Below, in pieces: positions 19,745-28,839 of a DNA stretch of 64,000 bases. The stretch spans positions 1 through 64,000 of the forward strand of contig CANGEW010000001.1 in the NCBI GenBank assembly GCA_947452965.1. The letters run 5' to 3'. The translations under genes were made by a program, and so were the position numbers. Numbering within the stretch: position 1 is the stretch's first letter; the number at the start of each line of letters is the position of its first letter. The DNA comes from Chitinophagaceae bacterium. GTDB taxonomy: Bacteria > Bacteroidota > Bacteroidia > Chitinophagales > Chitinophagaceae. A model generated the notes under the pieces. That model had not been told where the DNA came from, ran no database searches, and saw nothing but the letters and a program-made list of their open reading frames with translations.

Positions 19745-21955
19745 TTATATTACCCATAAACCTACTTTATTTAATTGATTGATGGGTTTGTTATCCCAAA
19801 ATAATTCAAAATCATCAAAGCCTTTTTCTTCGTAAGACTTTTGCACATCTGCTATCGTCCATTTTTTATCTGATAGAATAGATACTTGAGTAAGTAAGCT
19901 TACCAGCCACTCACCTTTTTCTTTGTCAACTTTAATATTTACCGCATTTTGTAATCCTTGAAAAGTAATAGAAGCCACTTCCCATTGATTGCCTTTTTTT
20001 GATTTTGTAAGAATTTCAACGCTAGGTTGAGCACCCACGAAAATTACTTTGTTAGTTGGCAGGTAACTTCTAACAGCCTCTTCAGAAATTGCCTGATTAA
20101 TAAAATCAGGATCAATACTGGTTTTTGGCACTTTCATTTCGAACCATTTGTGCAAAGGTTCATCTAAACCGATTTCTTGCATGAAATTGAATAAAGATTT
20201 TTTTAACCCCTGACTATACAAATTATGATCTGTACCCGTTTCATCAATATGCACCACATCATTGTTGGCAAAAGTTATTTCGTTTGCCGGCGCTATTGTT
20301 ACGGCAAACTTTTCTGGATTTATTCCAACAGGACTATGAGCTGTCATGGCAAATTGATGCCAATAAGCGGACTTTAAAATACCTGCTTTAAACATTTGTC
20401 TTACCATTTCCAAACTATCAATCGTTTCTTGTGCTGTTTGAGTAGGAAATCCATACATCAAATATGCATGAACCATTATGCCTGCTTCTGTAAAATTTCT
20501 ATTAACAATTGCTACTTGTGCTACGGTTACTCCTTTATGAATCAACTGCAATAAACGATCGCTGGCCACTTCCAATCCACCAGATACCCCTATACATCCA
20601 CTTTGTTTGAGCAGTAAGCACAAATCTTTTGTAAAGGCTTTTTCAAATCGGATATTCGTCCACCAACTTATTTTTAATTTCCTTTTAATAATCTCTACTG
20701 CTAATTCTTTCATAAGAGAGGGTGGAGCTGCTTCATCTACAAAATGAAAGCCTGTTTCCCCAGTTTGCTCAATCAATTTTTCTATTCTATCGCATAAAAT
20801 ACCCGCCGTTAGCGGTTCGTATCTTTTAATGTAATCCAAACTCACATCACAAAATGTACATTTCCCCCAGTAGCATCCATGCGCCATAGTTAGTTTGTTC
20901 CATCTACCATTACTCCATAAGCTATGCATAGGATTGATGATCTCAATAGCCTGAATATATTTATCTAACAACAAATCCGAATAATCTGGAGTGCCTACTT
21001 GAGCTTGCTTATAATCTTTACAAGCTGTATTATCAAAATACTTTACTTGATTGTCATGAAGTAAATACGTTCTTTTTAAATTATCTTCTTTAATCGTGCC
21101 GCTCATGAATTGAAGTAAATTTTCTAAGGGTGCTTCGCCATCATCTAATGTAATAAAGTCGAAAAATTGAAAAACTCTTACATCTTTTAGGCTTCTTAAT
21201 TCTGTATTGGGGAAGCCGCCACCCATGGCTATTTTACTTTTGGGGAAATATTGTTTGATATAGCCAGCGCATCGGAAAGCAGCATATAAATTTCCCGGAA
21301 ATGGAACAGAAACTGCAACTAAATCTGGTTGTAACATGCTCATTCTTTGAGATAGAAGTTGCACTAATAACTGATCAATAAAAGTATAAGGTCTTTGTAA
21401 AGCTTCGTATAACTCATCAAATGTATTAGCGCTTCTGCCAAGCCTTTCTGCATATCTACTAAATCCAAAAAATGGGTCTACACATTCTTTAATTACATCA
21501 CTTATGTCTTCCAAATACATAGTCGCGATATGCTTAGCCTTATCATGAATCCCCATACTGCCAAATGCCCAATGCAAATCATCTAGTTGTTTAAATCGGC
21601 TTGCTTCTGGTAAAAATTTTCTCTGAGATATTTGATAACACATGGTATCGCAATGCCCTTGCAAAAAAGAAATCGCCACCTCAATGGTTTCAATATATTT
21701 ATCTTTTAATAAAATTATTCTTTTGGCATTATCGGAAATACTTACCCAATTTGGATCATGGATATCAGGACAATGATTAAAAAGTTTTTCTAATCCATTT
21801 TTACTAAACACAGCTAATGTAACTTCTATACCTAAATCACTTTGATAGGAAGAAATATTTTTAGTATTAAAAAAACCTTTTAAATAAGCCGTAGCCGGAT
21901 ACGGAGTATTAAGTTGTGTAAAAGGTGGCGTAATTAGATAAACCTTAGTTGACAA
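19745..21955 (-). CDS. B12-binding-like radical SAM protein, substrate unknown
   Basis: A 736-residue orphan radical SAM enzyme. The cluster motif is HGCYWGKCTFCDV, with cysteines at residues 361, 366 and 369 (CX4CX2C, longer than canonical CX3CX2C but seen in B12-binding radical SAM relatives). The N-terminal third (LITPPFTQLNTPYPATAYLKGFF ... PDLVAVSVPFPGNLYAAFRCAGYIKQYFPKSKIAMGGGFPN) looks like the Rossmann-type cobalamin-binding domain of this superfamily. I see no DxHxxG cobalamin ligand motif, so B12 use is uncertain. Downstream parts such as GVSGGLEVASDRLLQLIHKGVT and HAYLMYGFPTQTAQETIDSLEMVRQMF fit the TIM-barrel. The start is a TTG at 21955; an in-frame TGA lies nine codons upstream with no ATG between. 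No biosynthetic neighbours give a substrate. Confidence 0.82.
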   Translation of the reverse strand: MSTKVYLITPPFTQLNTPYPATAYLKGFFNTKNISSYQSDLGIEVTLAVFSKNGLEKLFNHCPDIHDPNWVSISDNAKRIILLKDKYIETIEVAISFLQGHCDTMCYQISQRKFLPEASRFKQLDDLHWAFGSMGIHDKAKHIATMYLEDISDVIKECVDPFFGFSRYAERLGRSANTFDELYEALQRPYTFIDQLLVQLLSQRMSMLQPDLVAVSVPFPGNLYAAFRCAGYIKQYFPKSKIAMGGGFPNTELRSLKDVRVFQFFDFITLDDGEAPLENLLQFMSGTIKEDNLKRTYLLHDNQVKYFDNTACKDYKQAQVGTPDYSDLLLDKYIQAIEIINPMHSLWSNGRWNKLTMAHGCYWGKCTFCDVSLDYIKRYEPLTAGILCDRIEKLIEQTGETGFHFVDEAAPPSLMKELAVEIIKRKLKISWWTNIRFEKAFTKDLCLLLKQSGCIGVSGGLEVASDRLLQLIHKGVTVAQVAIVNRNFTEAGIMVHAYLMYGFPTQTAQETIDSLEMVRQMFKAGILKSAYWHQFAMTAHSPVGINPEKFAVTIAPANEITFANNDVVHIDETGTDHNLYSQGLKKSLFNFMQEIGLDEPLHKWFEMKVPKTSIDPDFINQAISEEAVRSYLPTNKVIFVGAQPSVEILTKSKKGNQWEVASITFQGLQNAVNIKVDKEKGEWLVSLLTQVSILSDKKWTIADVQKSYEEKGFDDFELFWDNKPINQLNKVGLWVI

Positions 21956-22126
21956 AAGAAATAATTTTATGCAAAATAATCAATACCACAAGAATAACAT
22001 CAATTTATTAGAACACATTTCAATACTGCTGATAAAAAATAATATATTTGTCATCATTAAATCGAAATGAAATAAAAAAATAGAATCAATTAAAATAAGA
22101 TTCAAAAAACATTTAAAAAATAAACA

Positions 22127-22504
22127 ATGAAACAACAAAAAACAATTTTTTGGATTACTACCACATTAATTTTTCTTTTTGAAGGCGTTATGCCTGCATT
22201 AACTTCTCAAACAGAAATGGCAAAAAAAGGAATTACTGATTTGGGGTATCCACTATATTTTGGAACTGCATTAGCCGTTTTTAAAGTCATAGGAGCTCTT
22301 TCTTTGATATTGCCAATGATCCCTAAGCGTATAAAAGAATGGGCATATGCAGGTTTCGCATTTGACTTTATTTTTGCAGGAATCAGTATCATTGCAATAC
22401 ATGGCATTTGCATTGAGGCTATGTTCCCATTAATTACTTTTATCGTATTAGCTCTTTCTTACGTGTCTTATCATAAAATTGAGGCATTGAAAAGTAATTC
22501 ATAG
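22127..22504 (+). CDS. DoxX-like small membrane protein
   Basis: 125 residues with four hydrophobic segments: TIFWITTTLIFLFEGVMPAL, YPLYFGTALAVFKVIGALSLILPMIP, WAYAGFAFDFIFAGISIIAIHG and MFPLITFIVLALSYVSYH. The pattern and the GYPLYFG...K..GALSLILP core fit the DoxX-like family of four-helix membrane proteins of poorly known role. It lies 4 bp before a VOC-family gene and is probably cotranscribed with it, an association often seen in Bacteroidota. No catalytic residues are evident. Confidence 0.78.
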   Translation: MKQQKTIFWITTTLIFLFEGVMPALTSQTEMAKKGITDLGYPLYFGTALAVFKVIGALSLILPMIPKRIKEWAYAGFAFDFIFAGISIIAIHGICIEAMFPLITFIVLALSYVSYHKIEALKSNS

Positions 22505-22508
22505 TCTT

Positions 22509-22934
22509 ATGGAGCACAGTATCTATCCTTGTATTTGGTTTGAAAATCAAGCACATGTTGCAGCTGATTATTATTGTAGCATTTTTCGCAATGCTACAAT
22601 ATTGTCATCCAACCCTATGGCAGTTGTTTTTGAAATCAACGCCACAAAATTTATGGCATTGAATGGGAATAAGCCTAATGGATTTAATGAAGGAGTTTCA
22701 TTTGTAATTACTTGTGATACACAAGAAGAAATCGATTATTACTGGGAAAAATTAACAACCGAAGGTAAAAAAGGCAGATGCGGTTGGGTTACAGATAAAT
22801 TTGGCGTGTCGTGGCAAATTGTACCGAGTATTTTAGGAGCAATGATGAGTGACCCAGATAAAGCACCAAAAACCATGTATGCATTTATGCAAATGAAAAA
22901 ATTTATTATTAGTAAATTATTAGAAATACAATAG
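22509..22934 (+). CDS. VOC-superfamily (PhnB/glyoxalase-like) protein
   Basis: A 141-residue vicinal-oxygen-chelate fold protein of the PhnB / 3-demethylubiquinone methyltransferase-like branch. Visible family elements are IYPCIWFENQAHVAADYYCSIFRNATIL, then FMALNGNKPNGFNEGVSFVITCDTQEEIDYYWEKLTTEGKKGRCGWVTDKFGVSWQIVPSILGAMM. It is somewhat shorter than family members I know (about 150-165): the loop between the first strand pair (ATILSSNPMAVVFEIN) is contracted. Substrate is unknown. The DoxX-like gene upstream at 4-bp spacing suggests an operon. Confidence 0.82.
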   Translation: MEHSIYPCIWFENQAHVAADYYCSIFRNATILSSNPMAVVFEINATKFMALNGNKPNGFNEGVSFVITCDTQEEIDYYWEKLTTEGKKGRCGWVTDKFGVSWQIVPSILGAMMSDPDKAPKTMYAFMQMKKFIISKLLEIQ

Positions 22935-22957
22935 GCGGATTTTTACACATTCTGATT

Positions 22958-23671
22958 TCAATCACACTTTGTTAAATAGTGCTTTCTTAATTTCTCTGGC
23001 ATTTTTTCAATAGTATATCTTAACATGGTTCTAGGCATAGATGTAGTATGATCATCTAAAAAATCTTCAATAGCTGCCGGTTTTTTTTGCCAAGCTTCTC
23101 TTAACATCCAGCCCGCTGCTTTATGTATTAAATCATGTTTGTGTGAAAGCATGATTTTAGAGAGAGCTAGAATATCCTTCACGTCATTTTTTCTGATAAA
23201 GTACAAAGTTGCTATAATCGCTACTCTGTTTTCCCAGATATTATCAGATTTCGCATATTCATACAACAAAGTCCGTTCTTTATCTAATAACGATCTTCCC
23301 AAAATTAAATGAGCGCTAGAATCTACTAAATCCCAGTTGTTCACTCGGTGCAACTTATTTAGATATAAATCTAGCCATTGCCTTTCGGTGTTTGTTTTGG
23401 AAGCTTCGTTATATTTAATGACCAGAATAAAAATACCTGTTAATCTTTCTTCATGAAAAATAGAGTCTAATAATTTTTCCACTGTTTTTGCATCACAATC
23501 CTTATGGAATTTCTTTGCAATCATTCTTTGTACAGGAACAGATACCCCAAGAAAACAATCACCTTCTCCATATTCACCCTTGCCTGTTTTGAAAAATTTT
23601 TGTGAAATAATTGCGCGTTCTTTTGTTGAACAATTTTCTAATTGTTGATGTATTTTTTTGTATGTGTTCAT
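22958..23671 (-). CDS. AlkD-type DNA alkylation repair protein
   Basis: This 237-residue protein is a HEAT-like helical-repeat DNA glycosylase of the AlkD family, excising bulky or charged alkylated purines in base excision repair. Recognisable parts are FFKTGKGEYGEGDCFLGVSVPVQRMIAKKF, VNNWDLVDSSAHLILGRSL and HKAAGWMLREAWQKKPAAIEDFLDDHTTSMPRTMLRYTIEKMPEKLRKHYL, with the conserved NNWDLVD and RTMLRYAIE-like segments. It is a single gene on the minus strand, separated from the TonB receptor upstream by a terminator. Its 3' end lies 23 bp from the convergent VOC gene. Confidence 0.92.
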   Translation of the reverse strand: MNTYKKIHQQLENCSTKERAIISQKFFKTGKGEYGEGDCFLGVSVPVQRMIAKKFHKDCDAKTVEKLLDSIFHEERLTGIFILVIKYNEASKTNTERQWLDLYLNKLHRVNNWDLVDSSAHLILGRSLLDKERTLLYEYAKSDNIWENRVAIIATLYFIRKNDVKDILALSKIMLSHKHDLIHKAAGWMLREAWQKKPAAIEDFLDDHTTSMPRTMLRYTIEKMPEKLRKHYLTKCD

Positions 23672-23697
23672 GCAAGCAGTATACTTACTTCAAAAAT

Positions 23698-23726
23698 AAA
23701 AAACCAATCTGAATGGTTGGTTTTTT
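23698..23726 (-). terminator. Rho-independent terminator after the TonB-dependent receptor
   Basis: AAAAAACCAATC-TGAAT-GGTTGGTTTTTT forms a 12-bp stem with one wobble. Read on the minus strand it directly follows the receptor stop and ends in a T-run, isolating alkD from receptor transcription. Confidence 0.82.
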
Positions 23727-23748
23727 ATACTAATTATTTAATTACCTT

Positions 23749-26700
23749 CTAGAAATTATATTTGACTCCCAGTTGCATTTGCCATCTTGAATTAATTGGA
23801 TCCAAAGTATAATAATGATTATCTATTCCTGTCGGTTTTACAAAATTAAATGAAGGCGTATACCCGGTTGAAGGAGCTCCAGGGTTTTTGCTTCCATCAT
23901 TTACGAACTTTAAAAAGTTTACTGTATAATTATTAAGGTTGGTTACAAAGTTTACATGACCCCAATCGTTATTAATCAGGTTAAGTACATTTAAAATGTC
24001 TAAACTAATTTGTAAAGTTTTATAATGATTTGATTTACTCAATTTGAATTCATGTAATATTTTCATGTCCAAATTATGCACCCATGGTGTTCTTAATCCA
24101 TTTCTTTCTGCATACTGACCTCTTCTGGTTTTTAAATAAGGATCATTTTCAATAAAATCATTTAAATCTACCCATTGTTGTTGTGCTGAATAGGTAACAT
24201 TCCCATTTCCATCTTTTACATCCATCAACTTGATATCATTTGCATCTTTAGGAATATACGGCAACATCGCATTGGATCCATTAGCAAAAGGAGCAGATTG
24301 ATACACTAAAGAATAAGGATTTCCTGATGCTCCAGAATAAAAGAATGTAATGGAAGTAGAATTCGTTTCATTCCATTTACACAATGCCCCAAAAGTAGCT
24401 ACGATTCTATGTCTTAAATCAAAATTTGAATATGACAGAGCAGAGCTATTAGGAGTAACGCTAGGATTTAAATTAAAGTTACTCTCCCATGAATTTCTGA
24501 TACCATTTGAAATATCTCTACTTTCACCATAAGTGTACGCAACACTCCAATTAATACCCATGGGCACACTAAATACTTTAATCGCATTATTGATTTTAGA
24601 CAACTGTGCAGTGATATTGTAACGATATCCTTCAGATGTATTTGTTAACATGTAAACATTTGAAAATTTCGAGTTGTATTTTCCGCCGACATATACAGGG
24701 GTTTCTGTTGGACCATTGCTAAAATAAGAAACACTGTCTTTTAAATTAATTTGTTGAAACTTAACATCTGTAATGGTTTTTGTATACAACAAATCAAGCG
24801 TAAACTTGTAGCCATTGCCAAACTTATAATCTAAAGCCAAGTTACTTCTCCAAACCATTGGAAGTTTGAAGTTGTTATCAAATACATCTACTTCATGAGT
24901 ACTGCTTTTACTTAACCCGCCATATTTTGTTACCGTATCTCTAAGCCCTTCTGGATTTAACGATAAAGGCACAGAAACTCCCGATGCAGGTCCATTCCAG
25001 TCAATGTTTCCGTAAGTATTACCATTAAGCGTATACGCATATCCATACCATGCAAATGGAACTCTTCCAGTAAATAGTCCTGTACCGCCTCTTAAGACCA
25101 TTTTCTGCTGATTCATTATTTCATATTTGAACCCAATACGAGGAGAAATAGAAAGTTGAGCAGGTAACGAACCTCTAATATCCTTAAAGCTCGTTGCACT
25201 ATACGTAGGGTTAGAGGAAATATAATTCACAGAATTCGTGCTATTTAACAATGTGTCGAGTGTTGGCTGATTGAAAGCAAACGAATAATCAATTCTTATA
25301 CCTGGAGTGATTTTAAATTTATCCGTAACCGATAATTCATCTTGTAAATAAGCACTCAAAAGCCCTATTTTAAATGGATTTGGAGGATTGTTGTAAATAT
25401 CATCTCTTTTGTTAGATAAATTTGGATCTGTGATAAAAGCCCCTCTGATTCTGCTTGGATTATCATTTAAAAAACTATTTAATCCTCTTGAATATTCCCA
25501 GCGTCCATTAAATGAATTCACAAAACCATACGTTAAATCATACAATTCATTATGTGTACCCAATGTGATTTTATGAATACCTTTTGTATAGGTAAGATTA
25601 TCTGTTATCTCATATGTCTGTTGTTTTAAATTATATATAGATGCTTCTCTCCAGGTTCCTAGTGTAATTCTTCCGTTATCAATATCAATATAGGGAGCCA
25701 TTGTTCCAGGAAAATCTCTATACTCATGTACATTTATATAACTAAGGATAAACTGGTTATTGATTTTATTATTAAACTTAGTTTTTAATTCTGCAGTGAG
25801 ATTGGTGTTGATGGTATGTTGGGTAAAATCATTTGAGCCAAATTGAAAGTTGGTAGAAGAACGTTCTAAATTATTGGCTTTTCCGTACGTAAATATCCCT
25901 CTTACCGACAAAGTGTTTTTTTCATCTAAATTAAAGTCCAATCTGCCAAAAAGCTTGTCACTGGTTGTGTAAATATTATATGGTTCATTAAAACTTCCCG
26001 CATCATACCCCAGAGATTTTAATTTATCATAAATCTTCTGCCCCTCTTCCAATGTCATGGCTGCGCCTGGATCCCCAACATTATACGTACTAGGCTCTTG
26101 ACGGTCGGTATGTTCATAATTGAAAATATAAAAAGCTTTATTCTTTTTAATTGGACCACTAATCGTGGCGCCTAGCTGATAATCATAAAAAGAACTTCCT
26201 ATAGATGTTTTCAGGCCATCTACGCTTTTTCCAACGCCCAAACCATTTCTTCCATAACTGTATATAGAACCATGTAATATATTGGTACCGCTTTTAGTTA
26301 CTGCATTTACACTTCCTCCAGTAAAATTTCCTAATTTAACATCAAAAGGAGATAATTGAACTTGTACTTCTTGAATGATATCAATGCTATAAGGAGTGGT
26401 TCTTGTTCCTGCACCAGCAGCACCTGATTGTCCGCCACCACTTACACCACCAGCAGAATTACTAAATCCAAAAGCATCGTTATTAATAGCACCATCTATG
26501 GTAAGATTATTATACCTAAAGTTAGAACCCGCAAAAGAGTTGTTATTAGACTGTGGAGTTAATCTGGTGAAATCAGACAGGCTTCTGCCAATACTTGGCA
26601 AAGTTTGTAATTGGCGACTATTTACATTAGTACCCTCTTTAGTTTTACTGGTTACAACTACAGACGACAACTCCGAAGTATTCGTTTTTAAAGTAATGCT

Positions 26701-27027
26701 AATATCAGGATTGTTGCCTAAAGTAAAATATACATCACTCAACACTTCTTCTTTATAACCAGTATGAGATATTTTCATAGTATAAGGACCTCCAGGTCGC
26801 AATCCAGCCAAATAAAAAATTCCTTTTTCATTGGTAATCGTATTCACTACCAGACCTGTTGGTTCATGTTTTATTGAAACCGTTACACTCATCAAATTAG
26901 AACTATTTTCACCCTTTACTCTACCACTAATAGAAGAGGATGTTTCTTGAGCAAAAGAAGTGTTGAATAAGTTTACAAACAAAAAAATTAGAGAAAATTG
27001 GTGAATGATTTTTTGAGAATTAAACAT
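23749..27027 (-). CDS. Oar-like TonB-dependent outer-membrane receptor
   Basis: A 1092-residue outer-membrane transporter. The signal peptide ends TSFAQ. A carboxypeptidase-regulatory/CNA-B-like domain follows (SISGRVKGENSSNLMSVTVSIKHEPTGLVVNTITNEKGIFYLAGLRPGGPYTMKISHTGY). A plug domain starts around LSSVVVTSKTKEGTN and includes LTIDGAINNDAFGFSN and IIQEVQVQLSPFDVKLGNFTGGSVNAVTKSGTN. The rest is a 22-strand barrel ending in the aromatic residue of GVKYNF, as expected for BAM insertion. The plug/barrel style (NNLTIDGA, SPFDVKLGNFTGG) resembles Oar-type receptors rather than SusC, and no SusD partner gene is present. The ligand is unknown. Three 11-bp tandem repeats lie about 100 bp upstream, and a terminator follows the gene, so it is a regulated single-gene unit. 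Confidence 0.9.
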   Translation of the reverse strand: MFNSQKIIHQFSLIFLFVNLFNTSFAQETSSSISGRVKGENSSNLMSVTVSIKHEPTGLVVNTITNEKGIFYLAGLRPGGPYTMKISHTGYKEEVLSDVYFTLGNNPDISITLKTNTSELSSVVVTSKTKEGTNVNSRQLQTLPSIGRSLSDFTRLTPQSNNNSFAGSNFRYNNLTIDGAINNDAFGFSNSAGGVSGGGQSGAAGAGTRTTPYSIDIIQEVQVQLSPFDVKLGNFTGGSVNAVTKSGTNILHGSIYSYGRNGLGVGKSVDGLKTSIGSSFYDYQLGATISGPIKKNKAFYIFNYEHTDRQEPSTYNVGDPGAAMTLEEGQKIYDKLKSLGYDAGSFNEPYNIYTTSDKLFGRLDFNLDEKNTLSVRGIFTYGKANNLERSSTNFQFGSNDFTQHTINTNLTAELKTKFNNKINNQFILSYINVHEYRDFPGTMAPYIDIDNGRITLGTWREASIYNLKQQTYEITDNLTYTKGIHKITLGTHNELYDLTYGFVNSFNGRWEYSRGLNSFLNDNPSRIRGAFITDPNLSNKRDDIYNNPPNPFKIGLLSAYLQDELSVTDKFKITPGIRIDYSFAFNQPTLDTLLNSTNSVNYISSNPTYSATSFKDIRGSLPAQLSISPRIGFKYEIMNQQKMVLRGGTGLFTGRVPFAWYGYAYTLNGNTYGNIDWNGPASGVSVPLSLNPEGLRDTVTKYGGLSKSSTHEVDVFDNNFKLPMVWRSNLALDYKFGNGYKFTLDLLYTKTITDVKFQQINLKDSVSYFSNGPTETPVYVGGKYNSKFSNVYMLTNTSEGYRYNITAQLSKINNAIKVFSVPMGINWSVAYTYGESRDISNGIRNSWESNFNLNPSVTPNSSALSYSNFDLRHRIVATFGALCKWNETNSTSITFFYSGASGNPYSLVYQSAPFANGSNAMLPYIPKDANDIKLMDVKDGNGNVTYSAQQQWVDLNDFIENDPYLKTRRGQYAERNGLRTPWVHNLDMKILHEFKLSKSNHYKTLQISLDILNVLNLINNDWGHVNFVTNLNNYTVNFLKFVNDGSKNPGAPSTGYTPSFNFVKPTGIDNHYYTLDPINSRWQMQLGVKYNF

Positions 27028-27408
27028 TACTAAGAATTAGGTGTGTTAAAATTTTATTAATAAAGTATTAAATTATTGCAAAGTAAATAGCCTGATGTTA
27101 CGTCAAAATGTCTAAATGGTTACCTAAATGTTACCTAAATGTTACCTAAATGTTAAGTGATGCAGATTGAATAGAAACCCTCACAAATATCTGTAAGCAG
27201 GTTTATAAGATACAACAACCAAGATTTGAGAAAATAATGAGAAATATTATTATCGTAAGAAAAAATCAGCAATTGGTTACCCATTCAAATATCTAACCCT
27301 TGTACAAGCGGCTCTTCTGTATAATATTAGAAATACCAAAAAACTATTGATTAATATACATTAATATACATTTAGTAAAGAAGCCAATGATAGTTAATTG
27401 GCTTCTTT
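27028..27408. other. Intergenic region upstream of the TonB-dependent receptor
   Basis: 381 bp without a coding frame. It carries a near-match to the -7 element facing the receptor (minus-strand TACTTTG, 27085-27079, one base short in the spacer). It also holds a tandem 11-bp repeat, a duplicated TTAATATACA at 27351-27370, and a strong inverted repeat at the far end. Repeat and inverted repeat are listed separately. Confidence 0.6.
27119..27155. repeat. Three tandem copies of an 11-bp repeat upstream of the TonB receptor
   Basis: GTTACCTAAAT is present three times head to tail (27119-27151) and followed by a partial GTTA. A degenerate partial copy (GTCTAAATG) precedes it. The 11-bp period places all copies on one face of the helix. 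The array lies 92-128 bp upstream of the receptor start and about 35-70 bp upstream of its likely -7 element, a position suited to an activator. Confidence 0.85.
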
Positions 27409-27410
27409 TT
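27378..27410. terminator. Inverted repeat / terminator behind the glycosyltransferase gene
   Basis: AAGAAGCCAAT-GATAGTTA-ATTGGCTTCTT is a perfect 11-bp stem with an 8-nt loop. It abuts the stop codon of the minus-strand glycosyltransferase. The T-tract is better on the plus strand (CTTCTTTTT) than on the minus strand, so it may act in both directions. Confidence 0.7.
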
Positions 27411-28491
27411 AGGATTGACTAAATAATTTTACACTAGTCTGTTCTGCTAGTAAATAATATTTAGCATTGTTAGCAGATGCTATTTTATTTACAACTGACT
27501 TAGGCGTAAGATGGGTATTGTAATAATCTAACACATTATTACTCATCTGTGAAACTACCTCATTACGCAAGCCGTATGCCTTTTCAATTACTACAGATAG
27601 ATTTTCTGCATTGTTAAAGAACAAAGAGTTGTGACCATCCACTAGTGGCGGATGCATCATTTCTGCATATTCCTTTTGAATAATCGGTATACATCCAACA
27701 GACATCGATTCGGCTATATTGTGACAATAAGGCATTACAACACCCGGACAAGCCAAAAAAAATGAAAACTGACTTAAATATTTTCTATACTCTTCAAAAT
27801 GCATTCTAAAAGAATCCGTCTTGATAATAATGCATTTATGATCTGAATTACTCATTAAAAAACTGGTCAACTCCGAAGCGCTTTTGATTATTGTCAGAAA
27901 ATTACGAGTCAATAATTGATCGTATATTTTATTTCTGGAAAGAACGTTGAAATGTCTTTCTGGCTCATCGCCATAAAATCTAATATCAAAATTTCCTGCC
28001 ATAAATATTGATTTTTTTTTCTCAATATTTTCTAGATTGAACAAATGAACATCATGATGATAAAAGTTGGGATGCATAGAAATGGGAATATAAAAAGCAG
28101 GATCAACTGAGTTATTTGATGGCAAAAGAAAATTAAAATAATTAGGTAGTAAGTTCTTTTCGTTAAAACAGATGATTGGGGTTTTGCTTTTTTTAAAGGC
28201 GACAATTTTTTCTTTTATCAAATATTGCAGATAGCTTTCCCCGCCAAGAATTTCATTAAAAATAGCAAAGTTTCGATTGAGTGTGATTTGATAACCTTCA
28301 ATCGCAAAAAATTTTGCTAACACATAAAAATACCTTCCGTATAATTGGAGTTGTATTACGTCAAAATGAACAGTTTTCTTCTCTTTGACAAGGACTGGAT
28401 TTTTATACCTTATATACTGTAAATAATTGTGAAATAGCGTCTTATATTGACGAAAATATTTTCCAATGAATTTTCTACCTCTATAATACAT
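27409..28491 (-). CDS. Glycosyltransferase-like protein (exostosin/GT-B style), orphan
   Basis: A 360-residue cytoplasmic protein. The C-terminal half carries a GT-B or exostosin-like nucleotide-sugar binding pattern: FSFFLACPGVVMPYCHNIAESMSVGCIPIIQKEYAEMMHPPLVDGHNSLFFNNAENLSVVIEKAYGL. The E of NIAESMSVGCIPI and the following acidic loop correspond to the usual donor-binding region. The N-terminal half (HFDVIQLQLYGRYFYVLAKFFAIEGYQITLNRNFAIFNEILGGESYLQYLI) is the acceptor-side domain. No signal peptide or membrane helix is evident. It is unaccompanied by polysaccharide genes, so donor and acceptor are unknown. Family assignment is moderate; glycosyltransferase character is likely. Confidence 0.7.
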   Translation of the reverse strand: MYYRGRKFIGKYFRQYKTLFHNYLQYIRYKNPVLVKEKKTVHFDVIQLQLYGRYFYVLAKFFAIEGYQITLNRNFAIFNEILGGESYLQYLIKEKIVAFKKSKTPIICFNEKNLLPNYFNFLLPSNNSVDPAFYIPISMHPNFYHHDVHLFNLENIEKKKSIFMAGNFDIRFYGDEPERHFNVLSRNKIYDQLLTRNFLTIIKSASELTSFLMSNSDHKCIIIKTDSFRMHFEEYRKYLSQFSFFLACPGVVMPYCHNIAESMSVGCIPIIQKEYAEMMHPPLVDGHNSLFFNNAENLSVVIEKAYGLRNEVVSQMSNNVLDYYNTHLTPKSVVNKIASANNAKYYLLAEQTSVKLFSQS

Positions 28492-28839
28492 AACAAAATA
28501 TAAAATTAAAATGAATTATAATTTTAATTAAACTGCTCCGTATAACTGAATAAAATCATTGAAACAGCCAGATTTCTTGAATCATCCACTAATTTATCCT
28601 TTAGTGTAAGCTAAATTAATCTATTTTTTACAAGTGTATTATTAGCAGTTTGGCAAAGAATTTATAGGAGTCGGCTGGCGCATTCTTTTTCTATAGAAAG
28701 TGTTAGAATGTGAAAGAAAACTACACAGTTTATGCCCAAAGAACAAATCCCCTTTTTTACGAAATCGCAATACAGTCAAAGGTTTTAGATGAAACTAAAA
28801 ATGACAACCCGTTTTTGGATTGTCATTTTGGTAGTAATG
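28492..28839. other. Intergenic region between the glycosyltransferase gene and tRNA-Pro
   Basis: 348 bp without a supported gene. It includes the tRNA-Pro terminator hairpin (28797-28829) and an imperfect hairpin around CATTCTTTTTC...AGAATG at about 28681-28710. The ORF track's 70- and 94-residue frames beginning here run through the tRNAs and are not credible. Confidence 0.6.
28797..28829 (-). terminator. Terminator behind the tRNA-Pro gene
   Basis: On the minus strand AAAATGACAATCC-AAAAAC-GGGTTGTCATTTT forms a 13-bp stem with one mismatched pair, just downstream of tRNA-Pro and followed by a short T-rich stretch. Confidence 0.75.

Noticed and set aside
26396-26758. 120-residue plus-strand ORF opposite the TonB-dependent receptor
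   Set aside because: Antisense shadow over the plug domain; composition follows the reverse complement of the real gene.
19745-28491. A linked biosynthetic or defence island around the radical SAM, DoxX/VOC, AlkD, receptor and glycosyltransferase genes
   Set aside because: The genes lie on different strands, are separated by terminators and long gaps, and share no evident pathway or mobile-element signature.
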